Below are positions 53,710-62,260 of a DNA stretch of 64,000 nucleotides, in pieces. The number at the start of each line of letters is the position of its first letter. Positions within the stretch are counted from its first letter, which is position 1. The notes under the pieces are model-generated. The model was not told where the DNA came from and searched no databases. It was given only the letters and a program-made list of their open reading frames with translations. The position numbers and the translations under genes are program-made. Source of the DNA: JBAYIE01 sp041665785 (GTDB lineage: Bacteria; Bacteroidota; Bacteroidia; UKL13-3); assembly GCA_041665785.1 (NCBI GenBank), contig JBAYIE010000021.1, forward strand, positions 1 through 64,000. The letters are read 5' to 3'.

Positions 53710-53990
53710 TCAAGGAAGTTTCATCATCCAGAGGTTTACCAAACCAACATAGTCTGGTTCCGCTCTATATAATACACTAGGAATTCTTTTCACCGAGAAT
53801 AAATTACAAATGGTTAAAGCCATATGGGATCGGATATACTTTAAGGTGTTTTGCTTCAGAGACAAACCAGGCATCACCCTGTTGTATGATTCCTGTTTCC
53901 GGATGAAGTTTCCGCAATAAATCGGAATTGCTTCTTATTGCGTACAGCGCCGGATAAAAATTATCTATTAAAATTTGTATAGATTTAGCA
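53710..53990 (-). pseudogene. remnant of an unidentified minus-strand gene
   Basis: Two consecutive minus-strand pieces read as protein in different frames. The upstream one, ending at a stop at 53804-53806, includes LLRKLHPETGIIQQGDAWFVSEA and PYGFNHL; the downstream one, ending at 53710-53712, includes LYRAEPDYVGLVNLWMMKLP. Neither has a start codon in a sensible position, and the shift between them indicates a frameshift. The family is not recognised. Confidence 0.4.
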
Positions 53991-54043
53991 GGTTAAATCT
54001 ATATTCCCGTTTCAATAATGCAGATGACAGAGAGGGAAAGAGA

Positions 54044-54568
54044 ATGCCTGTGTTGAATAGTGACCGGATTTATATCATTGGATTTATGGGTTCAGGGAAA
54101 AGTACCCTGGGCAGGCGTCTGGCAAAAGTATTGGGGTATAATTTTATAGATACAGACCAGATTATTGAAGAACAGGTGGGTATGAGTATTTCAGAATTAT
54201 TCCGGCAGGCAGGCGAAAAATCATTCCGCGAAATGGAGACCCGCATTCTCAGAGAAACCACTTTATCCGGCAAAGCGGTTATAGCAACAGGTGGTGGAAT
54301 GCCTTGTTCTGACGAACATATCTTGCTGATCAATACGCATGGGATAAGCATCTACCTCGAAGCCAATAGTGCATTTTTAAAGCAGCGACTGTTGCAGGGT
54401 AAACGTCAAAGACCGCTTATGGCAGGGGTTACCGAGGATGAGATGGAAGGGAAAATTAAAAAGCTATTAAATGACCGGGAACCCTTTTATAAGCAGGCTC
54501 ATTATACTATTCCATTGCCTGTTGAATCGGTGGAAACACTAATAAAATCAATAGGTTTGGGGGGTTAG
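54044..54568 (+). CDS. aroK: shikimate kinase
   Basis: A 174-residue P-loop kinase for the fifth step of chorismate synthesis (shikimate to shikimate-3-phosphate). Walker A GFMGSGKST at about 13-21, the shikimate-binding FIDTDQIIEE with EKSFREMETRIL, and GGGMP in the middle are all present, with the LID Arg in KRQRPLMA. The ATG at 54044 is chosen over an upstream ATG at 53975 because it follows a GAGGGAAAG site and starts right before the core. It stands alone, with no other aromatic-pathway gene nearby. Confidence 0.95.
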   Translation: MPVLNSDRIYIIGFMGSGKSTLGRRLAKVLGYNFIDTDQIIEEQVGMSISELFRQAGEKSFREMETRILRETTLSGKAVIATGGGMPCSDEHILLINTHGISIYLEANSAFLKQRLLQGKRQRPLMAGVTEDEMEGKIKKLLNDREPFYKQAHYTIPLPVESVETLIKSIGLGG

Positions 54569-54669
54569 CGCCCGCTCAGGTAATGGTCGAATCCTTGTGA
54601 GTCCCCGTAAATGTTGACAAGGTGTGAAAATAATTCAAATGATTTTTTTTCAAAAACTTGATGGATCGC

Positions 54670-54699
54670 TTGTTTTATTCAACACCTTTCCTAAGTTTG
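54670..54699 (+). promoter_or_regulatory. promoter of the HU gene
   Basis: TTG at 54670-54672, 19-bp spacer and TAAGTTTG at 54692-54699, a full phylum-type promoter. The leader to the ATG at 54737 is about 34 nt. Confidence 0.65.
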
Positions 54700-54736
54700 T
54701 TAGAGTAATAACCAATCTATTAATAACACAATTACT

Positions 54737-55009
54737 ATGAACAAGTCAGATTTAATCGACAAGATGGCAAACGATGCCAAGTTAACTAAAGTTCAAGCTG
54801 CTGCTTCTTTAGATTCTTTTATGGCTGCAACACAAGGTGCGCTGAAAAAAGGAGACAAAGTAATCCTCGTTGGATTTGGAACCTTCTCAGTAACTAAACG
54901 TTCAGCCCGTAAAGGACGTAACCCGCAAACCGGGAAAGAAATTAACATCCCTGCAAAAAAAGTTGTGAAATTTAAAGCAGGTGCTGGTCTTCAAGGAAAA
55001 ATCAAATAA
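54737..55009 (+). CDS. HU family DNA-binding protein
   Basis: A 90-residue histone-like protein of exact family length. It starts MNKSDLIDKMANDAKLTK, has the VGFGTFSV turn and the DNA-binding arm signature RKGRNPQTGKEINIPA with the intercalating Pro. It bends and compacts DNA as a dimer. It has a strong promoter and its own terminator, as expected for an abundant single-gene transcript. Whether it is HU alpha/beta or IHF-like cannot be told by eye. Confidence 0.95.
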   Translation: MNKSDLIDKMANDAKLTKVQAAASLDSFMAATQGALKKGDKVILVGFGTFSVTKRSARKGRNPQTGKEINIPAKKVVKFKAGAGLQGKIK

Positions 55010-55029
55010 GGTTTTCCCTTCAAGTGGAA

Positions 55030-55061
55030 AAACCTCTTCAGCAATGAAGAGGTTTTTTTTT
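55030..55061 (+). terminator. terminator of the HU gene
   Basis: Stem AAACCTCTTCA / TGAAGAGGTTT (11 bp) with loop GCAA, followed by a run of T to 55061. Confidence 0.85.
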
Positions 55062-55136
55062 GCCCATTTCATTAGCGTAAAAAAAACTTGTTACCTTGAA
55101 TGTTGTTCCCGAAATTTTCATAAATAAATTAGCATC

Positions 55137-55511
55137 ATGAAAAGTGAATCTGTGAAATTTATAAATGTTGATCAGTACATAGAAACCTTCCCTGTCGATG
55201 TGCAGAAGCTGTTACAAGAATTGCGCAACACGATACGTCAGGCTGCGCCCAATGCCGAAGAGTGCATCAGTTATAATATGCCGGCCTATAAATTAAATGG
55301 AGTATTGGTATATTTTGCCGGCAATAAAAAGCATATCGGTTTTTATCCTATACCGTCGGCCATCGAGCATTTCAGTAAGCAGCTGTTAAATTACACTACT
55401 TCAAAAGGAGCTATTCAATTTCAGATCGAAGAGGGAATTCCCAAAAGGCTGGTACAGGAAATTGTAAAGTTCCGTGTAAAGGAAAATCAAGCGAAGCTTT
55501 TAAAAAAGTAA
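55137..55511 (+). CDS. DUF1801 domain protein (YdhG-like)
   Basis: A 124-residue protein. Residues 8-110 match the DUF1801 block: VDQYIETFPVDVQKLLQELR, APNAEECISYNMPAYKLNG, LVYFAGNKKHIGFYP and KGAIQFQIEEGIP. B. subtilis YdhG belongs here and is proposed to be a frataxin-like iron chaperone; that role is not certain. The convergent feoB gene ends 49 bp downstream, so an iron link is at least consistent, though the genes are on opposite strands. Confidence 0.85.
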   Translation: MKSESVKFINVDQYIETFPVDVQKLLQELRNTIRQAAPNAEECISYNMPAYKLNGVLVYFAGNKKHIGFYPIPSAIEHFSKQLLNYTTSKGAIQFQIEEGIPKRLVQEIVKFRVKENQAKLLKK

Positions 55512-55560
55512 TAAATGCGAGCCTGTTTGAAGGTGAGTAAATTAGAAGATCCTTGCGGTA

Positions 55561-57669
55561 TTAACTAAATGCATTAAATATAACCCAACTGCTGATATAC
55601 GCAAGTGCAGTGAGGTAAGCAAATTGAATGAAGGTCCATTTCCAGCTGCGGGTTTCTTCATGTACAACAGAAATCGTACTCATACATTGCAAAGCAAAGG
55701 CATAAAAAATCATCAGCGATAAAACCGTGGCCATCGAAAAAACCGGATTACCGGTTGCCGGATTTATTTCGTTGCGCATCTTAACCCGAATACTTTGAAG
55801 GTCACCAATATCAGACCCAACACTGTAAATGGTGCTCATGGTTCCCACAAATACTTCCCGGGCTGCCAGTGATGTGATCAGGGCAATCCCTATTTTCCAG
55901 TCAAAACCCAACGGACGAATGACCGGTTCCATCCAATGTCCGAATTGTCCGGCATACGAATTTTGTAATTTCTCTGCATCCTTCATGGCAGCAAGTTCTT
56001 CGATCGGGTGTGTATTGGCAGGGTCGGTAGCCAGTTGCAAATATTTGGTTTCGATATGTTGCATGGTATCGTTCGGTCCAAACGACGCCAAAGCCCACAA
56101 TATGACAGACACGGCAACAATAATTTTTCCTGCTCCCCATACAAAGGCTTTTCCTTTTTCGTACAACGTGATGAGCATATTGCTCAGTACCGGAAGTTTG
56201 TATCCTGGAAGCTCCATGATAAAATAATTTTTCTCACGGGTTTTTATAAATAACTGAAAAATAAATGCACTGATCAGGACTGCAACAAATCCAATGAGGT
56301 ACATAAACATCAATACAATACCATGCAGGTTGAAGGGTCCCCAACGCATGTCTTCAGGAACCAACATGCCAATCAATAAGGTGTAAACCGGTAAGCGGGC
56401 CGAGCAACTCATCAACGGAATAACCAAAATGGTAATCAGGCGTTCTTTTTTGTTTTCAATACTGCGCGATGCCATGATACTCGGAACTGCGCATGCCATA
56501 CCGCTGATTAAGGGAACAATGGATTTACCGTTCATTCCGAAAGGGCGCATAATACGGTCCATGATAAATCCGACACGTGCCATATACCCTACATCTTCCA
56601 AAATTGCAATGAATGCAAAAAGTATAATGATCTGTGGAAGAAACACCATTACACCGCTCAGTCCTGCTAAAATTCCACTTACAATCAGATCATTTAAAAT
56701 ACCGGCAGGCATGGTTTGCTGAATCCAGTGTGAGGAAATGTAAAAGCCGTCTTCTACCCATTGCATGGGATAACTGCTCCACGAAAAAATAGCCTGGAAA
56801 ACAAAAAATAATAAGCTTAAAAATATAACTAATCCCCAGATACGGTGCGTAAGAATTTTGTCGGCTTGCTGGGTTATAGAACGGAGTTTGGTTTGCCCTT
56901 TTTCTTTGCGTGAAATGCGTACAGCCTGATCAATGGTATGGTAACGTTTCAGTACTTCTGTTTCCTGAAATTTATGCGCATCGAACTGGTATTTGATAAA
57001 ACAATCGCGGATGGCATCGGCTTTTGGAGTCAGCAATTCGCGGGCATTGATGGCAAATTGCAAGGCAGCATACCGGTTTTTCTTATCGGTAATTTCGCAT
57101 ACTTCATTCAGAAATGCTGGTTGAAGTGCATCCAGTGAAAAGAAGGTTTTCTTCTGATAGTTGGCCGTATCGACTAAAAATGTTTTTAACTCACTGATCC
57201 CTTTTTTCTGACGTGCATTGATAGGAATTACAGGAATACCCAATTCTGCCGAAAGCAATTCGATATTGTAAAAAATTCCGCGACGGGCGGCTACATCCAT
57301 CATGTTTAAAGCCAGGATCACCGGTATACCCAAGTCGGCAACCTGTGTCATCAACAGTAAATTTCTTTTCAGGTTGGAGGCATCGGCAATAAAAAGTACG
57401 ATATCCGGAGAACCGGTTTCGGTTTTATTGCGCAGCATTTCATATGTAACCAACTCATCAGCCGACTTCGGATATAAACTATAAGTACCCGGCAGATCGA
57501 TGAGCTGTGCTTTTACAAGCGGACTTAAGCGACAAGAACCTGTTTTCTTATCAACGGTGGTTCCCGGAAAATTGCTCACTTTCTGATTTAAACCGGTCAG
57601 GGCATTGAACAGCGATGTTTTTCCGCTGTTTGGATTACCTACCAATGCTACCGTTATTTCCTGTTTCAA
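55561..57669 (-). CDS. feoB: ferrous iron transporter FeoB
   Basis: A 702-residue Fe(II) transporter with an N-terminal GTPase: G1 GNPNSGKTS at 11-19, G2/G3 FPGTTVDKKTG and DLPGTYSLYP, G4 as NMMD. A helical spacer leads to about eight to ten membrane helices with two Gate domains (LPQIIILFAFIAILEDVGYMAR, GKSIVPLISGMACAVP, and LAAREVFVGTMSTIYSVG). It starts 1 bp after the feoA stop, so the two form an operon. No feoC is seen. Confidence 0.97.
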   Translation of the reverse strand: MKQEITVALVGNPNSGKTSLFNALTGLNQKVSNFPGTTVDKKTGSCRLSPLVKAQLIDLPGTYSLYPKSADELVTYEMLRNKTETGSPDIVLFIADASNLKRNLLLMTQVADLGIPVILALNMMDVAARRGIFYNIELLSAELGIPVIPINARQKKGISELKTFLVDTANYQKKTFFSLDALQPAFLNEVCEITDKKNRYAALQFAINARELLTPKADAIRDCFIKYQFDAHKFQETEVLKRYHTIDQAVRISRKEKGQTKLRSITQQADKILTHRIWGLVIFLSLLFFVFQAIFSWSSYPMQWVEDGFYISSHWIQQTMPAGILNDLIVSGILAGLSGVMVFLPQIIILFAFIAILEDVGYMARVGFIMDRIMRPFGMNGKSIVPLISGMACAVPSIMASRSIENKKERLITILVIPLMSCSARLPVYTLLIGMLVPEDMRWGPFNLHGIVLMFMYLIGFVAVLISAFIFQLFIKTREKNYFIMELPGYKLPVLSNMLITLYEKGKAFVWGAGKIIVAVSVILWALASFGPNDTMQHIETKYLQLATDPANTHPIEELAAMKDAEKLQNSYAGQFGHWMEPVIRPLGFDWKIGIALITSLAAREVFVGTMSTIYSVGSDIGDLQSIRVKMRNEINPATGNPVFSMATVLSLMIFYAFALQCMSTISVVHEETRSWKWTFIQFAYLTALAYISSWVIFNAFS

Positions 57670-57670
57670 T

Positions 57671-57892
57671 CTATTTAAGCTTAATGTCTACCAGTGCTGC
57701 ATCGTTTATGCGCAGGCACATCTTATATTCACCTACACGAATTGCAATCGGATCGCCAAAAGGAGCAATATTTTCCAGTTCGACTTCTTCTCCGGGCAAT
57801 AAACCCATTTCGAAAAGCTTCAGCAATAAATCTTCCGATTGTATCTGACAGACTTCTGCCACCTGACCAAATTGTAATTCCGATAACTTCAT
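57671..57892 (-). CDS. feoA: ferrous iron transport protein FeoA
   Basis: A 73-residue SH3-fold partner of FeoB (LSELQFGQVAEV, FEMGLLPGEEVELENIAPFGDPIAI). It is thought to regulate the FeoB GTPase from the cytosolic side. The -7 box TAAATTTG lies at 57900-57907 on the minus strand, giving an expected leader of only about 4 nt. It precedes feoB by 1 bp. Confidence 0.93.
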   Translation of the reverse strand: MKLSELQFGQVAEVCQIQSEDLLLKLFEMGLLPGEEVELENIAPFGDPIAIRVGEYKMCLRINDAALVDIKLK

Positions 57893-57899
57893 GAAAGTG

Positions 57900-57907
57900 C
57901 AAATTTA
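57900..57907 (-). promoter_or_regulatory. TAAATTTG promoter box of feoAB
   Basis: A perfect TAnnTTTG box read on the minus strand; the start point expected 4 nt past its G (57896) is 4 nt before the feoA ATG. A weak TTTC lies 23 bp upstream. Confidence 0.45.
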
Positions 57908-57954
57908 AGCACCCCCAGTCAATTATTGATGAAAATGATTTTATTTAGCAGTTC

Positions 57955-58833
57955 ATGAAAAAGCCTTTTATCAGTGGATTTACTATCGTTCGCAATGCCG
58001 TTAAATTCGATTATCCTATTGTAGAATCCATACGCAGCATTTTACCGATGGTCGATGAATTTGTGGTAAGTGTGGGGAACAGCGAAGACAATACACTGGA
58101 ATTGATTCAGGCTATTGATTCACCGAAGATTCGCATCGTACAATCGGTGTGGGACGACAGTTTGCGGGAGGGTGGACGTGTTTTGGCCGTTGAAACCGAT
58201 AGGGCATATAAACATATTTCTGCAGAAGCCGATTGGTGTTTTTACCTGCAAGCCGATGAAGTGGTACATGAGCAATATCATCCTGCTATACTAAAAGCGT
58301 GCGAAACATATTTAGCGGATAAACGCATCGAAGGACTTCTGTTTGGATACAAACATTTTTACGGCAGTTATGATTATATCGGCGATTCGCGGAAATGGTA
58401 CCGTACCGAGATCCGCATTGTGAGGCATGATCCGGGGATTACCAGCTTCCGCGATGCACAGGGTTTTCGCCTGCATAACCGGTTGATGCGGGTGAAGCCG
58501 ATAGATGCCTTTATTTATCATTACGGTTGGGTAAAAGATCCGCGCAGTCAGCAAGCCAAACAGGAACAGTTTCACAAAATGTGGCACGATGATGACTGGA
58601 TGGAGAAAAATGTAGCCAAGGCTGATGCCTATGATTACTCGCTGGTAGATTCACTCAACCGATTTGAAGGAACGCATCCGGCTGTGATGGAAGATCGGCT
58701 CAAACGCATGCACTGGACGTTTGAATACGACCTATCGAAAAAGAAATTCGATTTTAAGAATTGGTTGTTGTATTTAATCGAACGCCTGACGGGCAAGCGT
58801 TTGTTTGAATACAAAAACTACAAAGAAATTTAA
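57955..58833 (+). CDS. glycosyltransferase family 2-like protein
   Basis: A 292-residue GT-A type enzyme. Start MKKPFISGFTIVRNAVKFDYPIVESI, then MVDEFVVSVGNSEDNT as the nucleotide-binding strand and WCFYLQADEVVHEQY, whose QADEV takes the DXD position. The C-terminus is long, basic and aromatic, a likely membrane-contacting part. It probably builds a surface polysaccharide or glycoprotein glycan. It is divergent from feoA and converges on typA with 18 bp between stops, so there is no operon partner. Confidence 0.85.
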   Translation: MKKPFISGFTIVRNAVKFDYPIVESIRSILPMVDEFVVSVGNSEDNTLELIQAIDSPKIRIVQSVWDDSLREGGRVLAVETDRAYKHISAEADWCFYLQADEVVHEQYHPAILKACETYLADKRIEGLLFGYKHFYGSYDYIGDSRKWYRTEIRIVRHDPGITSFRDAQGFRLHNRLMRVKPIDAFIYHYGWVKDPRSQQAKQEQFHKMWHDDDWMEKNVAKADAYDYSLVDSLNRFEGTHPAVMEDRLKRMHWTFEYDLSKKKFDFKNWLLYLIERLTGKRLFEYKNYKEI

Positions 58834-58851
58834 ACAGATGAGCCGGAAGGC

Positions 58852-60663
58852 TTACTGTACTGCAGCTTTCGACAAACGTTTGCGGTCTGTTTCGTTCAGT
58901 AAAATTTTACGGAGGCGCAGGTTTTTCGGGGTAACTTCAACATACTCATCGCCCTGAATATATTCCATACATTCTTCCAGAGAGAAATCAACTTTTGGTG
59001 CAATACGGGTTTTATCGTCGGTGCCTGATGCACGCATATTGGTCAATTGTTTTGCACGAATTGTATTTACAACCATATCATCCGGACGAATATTTTCGCC
59101 GATGATTTGACCTTCGTAAATTTCATCACCCGGTTCAATGAAAAAGCGTCCGCGATCCTGCAATTTATCCAAAGAATAAGCAGTAACCAGACCTTTTTCT
59201 CCGCTGATCAATACACCGGAAATGCGGTGAGAAATATTTCCTTTCCAGGGTTCGTAACCCTTGAAACGGTGCGCCATGATGGCTTCTCCGGCAGTTGCAG
59301 TCAATACATTATTTCTTAATCCGATGATCCCACGTGCTGGAATCGAGAATGCCAGATGTTGCAAATCACCTTTGGGTTCCATCACCATCAATTCACCCTT
59401 GCGCTGGCTCACCAGTTCAATTACTTTACCTGAACTTTCTTCCGGTACATCCACGGTTAAATATTCCATTGGCTCGCATTTCTGTCCGTCAATTTCCTTG
59501 ATGATTACGCGGGGCTGTCCCACCTGGAATTCATATCCTTCGCGGCGCATGGTTTCAATCAGAATGGATAAATGCAGGATGCCACGTCCGTATACCAGAA
59601 TCGAATCCGGTGAGGCGGTATCTTCCAAACGCATGGCCAGATTTTTTTCCATTTCCTTTTCCAACCGTTCACGCAAGTGTCGCGAGGTTACGAATTTACC
59701 TTCCTTACCAAAGAAGGGCGAGTTGTTGATCGTAAACAACATGCTCATGGTTGGTTCGTCGATGGAGATAGGTTTTAATCCTTCCGGTTTTTCAAAATCG
59801 GCAATGGTATCACCAATTTCAAAACCTTCAATTCCAAATACGGCGCAAATATCTCCGGCAAAAGCTTCTTCTACTTTTAAACGGCCCAAACCTTCAAACG
59901 TATACAATTCTTTTACGCGTGATTTTTGAATGGAGCCTTCGCGCTTCACCAGACTGATGGGTTGATTTACCTTGATGGAACCGCGCAGCAAACGTCCGAT
60001 TGCAATCCGTCCGGTAAAAGATGAATAATCCAGGGAAGTAATTTGCATTTGCAGGTTACCTACTTCCACATGCGGTGGAGGGATTTGCTCTAAAATATCG
60101 TCGAGCAACTGGGTGAAATCCGTTGTTGGATTTTTCCAGTCGCGTCCCATCCAACCCATTTTGGAACTTCCGTAAATGGTATGGAAATTTAATTGTTCTT
60201 CGGTTGCGTCAAGATTGAAAAACAATTCAAATACATGATCGTGTACTTCATCGGGACGGCAATTCGGTTTATCTACCTTATTAATAACTACAATCGGTTT
60301 TTTGCCCAAAGCCAGAGCCTTATGTAAAACAAAACGCGTTTGCGGCATCGGACCTTCAAAAGCATCCACCAGCAGCAATACGCCATCGGCCATGTTGAGC
60401 ACACGCTCTACTTCACCTCCAAAGTCGGCGTGACCGGGAGTATCGATGATATTGATTTTGGTATCTTTATAGCGAACGGATACGTTTTTGGCCAGAATGG
60501 TGATTCCGCGTTCGCGTTCCAGGTCATTATTATCGAGGATTAGGTCTCCAAATTGCTGATTATCACGAAATAACTTCGTTTGGTGGAGAATTTTATCAAC
60601 TAAAGTGGTCTTCCCGTGATCTACGTGAGCGATGATGGCTATGTTTCTGATTTTTTGTGGCAT
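58852..60663 (-). CDS. typA: translational GTPase TypA/BipA
   Basis: A 603-residue ribosome-associated GTPase. G1 AHVDHGKTT, G2/G3 with ERERGITILAKN and DTPGHADFGGEVER, G4 NKVDKP. Elongation-factor domains II, III and V follow, and the C-terminal domain has YEPWKGNISHR and KLQDRGRFFIEPGDEIYEGQIIGE, specific to TypA. It acts in ribosome assembly and stress adaptation. The ATG at 60663 is used as it starts MPQKIRNIAIIAHVDHGK; an upstream frame start at 60717 adds 18 unusual residues. Confidence 0.96.
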   Translation of the reverse strand: MPQKIRNIAIIAHVDHGKTTLVDKILHQTKLFRDNQQFGDLILDNNDLERERGITILAKNVSVRYKDTKINIIDTPGHADFGGEVERVLNMADGVLLLVDAFEGPMPQTRFVLHKALALGKKPIVVINKVDKPNCRPDEVHDHVFELFFNLDATEEQLNFHTIYGSSKMGWMGRDWKNPTTDFTQLLDDILEQIPPPHVEVGNLQMQITSLDYSSFTGRIAIGRLLRGSIKVNQPISLVKREGSIQKSRVKELYTFEGLGRLKVEEAFAGDICAVFGIEGFEIGDTIADFEKPEGLKPISIDEPTMSMLFTINNSPFFGKEGKFVTSRHLRERLEKEMEKNLAMRLEDTASPDSILVYGRGILHLSILIETMRREGYEFQVGQPRVIIKEIDGQKCEPMEYLTVDVPEESSGKVIELVSQRKGELMVMEPKGDLQHLAFSIPARGIIGLRNNVLTATAGEAIMAHRFKGYEPWKGNISHRISGVLISGEKGLVTAYSLDKLQDRGRFFIEPGDEIYEGQIIGENIRPDDMVVNTIRAKQLTNMRASGTDDKTRIAPKVDFSLEECMEYIQGDEYVEVTPKNLRLRKILLNETDRKRLSKAAVQ

Positions 60664-60721
60664 TATACTTGGAAAATGAGGCGCAAAGGTAAGACAACGA
60701 GGCCGAACAAAAAACAATTAA

Positions 60722-60753
60722 TTGATTATTTGGCCGTTAATTCAGTAACTTTG
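60722..60753 (+). promoter_or_regulatory. putative promoter of the metal-handling operon
   Basis: TTG at 60722-60724, 21-bp spacer, TAACTTTG at 60746-60753. The expected start near 60757 is only 4 nt before the ATG at 60761. Confidence 0.5.
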
Positions 60754-60760
60754 TATTGTA

Positions 60761-61144
60761 ATGCGTAAATTATTCTCCATAGGACTCATATTTATGCACC
60801 TCTTATCGGGTGTAGGCTTATTTGCTACGGTTCATTATTGTGGCAATACTATTACCCAATGGAGCTGGATAGAGGAAGAAACCGATAATTGCTCTTGCGA
60901 CAGGGTGAAACGTGAGGACTGTTGCAGCGATGTGAGGATTCAATCGCAGGTAATTTCGGAATCTACTGCAGCGCAAAGTCTTAAAGTTGAACGCAATCCG
61001 GTTAAACAGCTCTTTCAGGTTTTTGCACAGCCGGTTTATGCATTGGCAGCAGGTTCCACTATACACAAACAGACGATATCTTTAACAGACGATCATCGAG
61101 CGGGGCAATTAAATATATTGCGCCATGTGGTTCTACGGATTTAA
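60761..61144 (+). CDS. HYC_CC_PP-type small protein
   Basis: A 127-residue protein with an N-terminal hydrophobic signal or anchor (FSIGLIFMHLLSGVGLFATV). It contains HYC at 25-27, CSC at 44-46 and a CC pair at 54-55, the pattern of a Bacteroidota family that, as I recall, is named HYC_CC_PP and lies near heavy-metal genes. The Cys/His set could bind a metal ion. It heads a probable operon with a sorted secreted protein, an HMA-domain protein and a TonB-dependent receptor. A role in metal handling is inference from motif and context. Confidence 0.75.
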   Translation: MRKLFSIGLIFMHLLSGVGLFATVHYCGNTITQWSWIEEETDNCSCDRVKREDCCSDVRIQSQVISESTAAQSLKVERNPVKQLFQVFAQPVYALAAGSTIHKQTISLTDDHRAGQLNILRHVVLRI

Positions 61145-61190
61145 CTGCAATGCCTCTGAAAGACATATGCATAAGTTAAATCCATTTTAC

Positions 61191-61886
61191 ATGAACAAAA
61201 AAATCATTCTCTTCTTTCTGTTGCTGATTCCGGCAATGCTGGTACGGGCGCAATTGACGTTCCCGAAAGGAACGGTATTGCATCTGAATACCAATAAAGC
61301 ATTTCTGTATCCTGAAACCGGCATTTATTTTAATACCGGTATCAACAAGGTTACAGATTACCGCTGGTATAAAATGCCTGAAGACTCGCTGGATGCGCGT
61401 TGGGATTTTCAGGCATGCATGAATGGAGATTGCAAAATCGGGTTACCGGCAGAAGGAGATTTTATAACCGACTTCGGGCTCAACGATACAACCGGTTTTA
61501 TCATGTTTCATGTAAATACGGGAGGATTTAGCGGAAAATCGAAATTGAGTTACCGCGTGGCCCATAAATCTGATACTGCAGATCAAGCTGTAATGGAATA
61601 CAATATAACGTATACCAATACTACAGGAATCTCTGATCAACACGCAACATCATTTTTCAATGTTTATCCGAATCCCGCAATCGAAAAACTGTACATTGTT
61701 TTATCAGAGCAAGTAACCGGAACCTATAGCCTGTTTAGCTCAGACGGCAGGTTAATTACCAGTGCAACCTTATCGGAGGCACCGGTTCATATACTGGTTA
61801 CTTCATCATTAGAAGCAGGAATTTATTTCCTGCAGATTCAGTCTGATCATTTTGTAGAAAACAAGCGAATCATAATCGCTCATTAA
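61191..61886 (+). CDS. secreted protein with type A sorting domain
   Basis: A 231-residue protein starting at the ATG at 61191 with a signal peptide (MNKKIILFFLLLIPAMLVRA); earlier in-frame ATGs at 61125 and 61167 add non-leader sequence. Residues 25-150 form a beta-domain (FPKGTVLHLNTN, CMNGDCKIGLPAEGDF, TTGFIMFHVNTGGFSG), and the end is a type IX type A sorting domain (FFNVYPNPAIEKLYI, then GIYFLQIQSD). The Cys and His residues might bind metal. It shares the operon with metal genes; function is not known. Confidence 0.8.
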   Translation: MNKKIILFFLLLIPAMLVRAQLTFPKGTVLHLNTNKAFLYPETGIYFNTGINKVTDYRWYKMPEDSLDARWDFQACMNGDCKIGLPAEGDFITDFGLNDTTGFIMFHVNTGGFSGKSKLSYRVAHKSDTADQAVMEYNITYTNTTGISDQHATSFFNVYPNPAIEKLYIVLSEQVTGTYSLFSSDGRLITSATLSEAPVHILVTSSLEAGIYFLQIQSDHFVENKRIIIAH

Positions 61887-61897
61887 AATATTCAATC

Positions 61898-62245
61898 ATG
61901 AAAAAATTCTTATTTATAGCCTTTGTTTCAACCATTCTTATGGCCTTTGCCTTTCCGGTACCTCCTGTAAAAACAACGTTTAAAGTTTCAGGAAACTGTG
62001 GAATGTGTAAAGAACGCATCGAAGTGGCGCTGGATCAGAAAGGGGTGAAAAGTGCCGAATGGAATATCGATTCCAAGGTGCTGGAAGTAATTTATGTTCC
62101 GGAAAAAGTAACCATCGAACAGATCCACCATTATGTGGCTTCGGTAGGTCACGATACCGACAAGGAACTGGCACCGGATTCGATATACAAGCAACTTCCC
62201 GATTGTTGCCAGTATCGCGAACATCCGAATACGCACCACGACTAA
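61898..62245 (+). CDS. secreted heavy-metal-associated (HMA) domain protein
   Basis: A 115-residue protein with an N-terminal signal peptide (FLFIAFVSTILMAFAF). The HMA ferredoxin-like fold covers residues 25-95, with the metal-binding CGMC at 34-37 (FKVSGNCGMCKERIEVAL) and AEWNIDSKVLEVIY as the second strand. The tail DCCQYREHPNTHHD carries extra Cys and His. Being secreted, it likely carries copper or a similar ion in the periplasm. It starts 11 bp after the sorted protein and precedes the receptor by 15 bp. Confidence 0.85.
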   Translation: MKKFLFIAFVSTILMAFAFPVPPVKTTFKVSGNCGMCKERIEVALDQKGVKSAEWNIDSKVLEVIYVPEKVTIEQIHHYVASVGHDTDKELAPDSIYKQLPDCCQYREHPNTHHD

Positions 62246-62260
62246 TTTTCAGATCATCTT

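Larger units (their letters stand above)
52956..54043. other. intergenic region with decayed or doubtful coding traces
   Basis: About 1.1 kb between divergent mraZ and aroK. It holds the mraZ operator, a doubtful 83-codon frame at 53302-53553, and minus-strand fragments at 53710-53990 that read as broken protein. A short string TGAAGTTAAGCG near 53701-53712 resembles the arm region of the composite repeats. Nothing else is supported. Confidence 0.5.
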
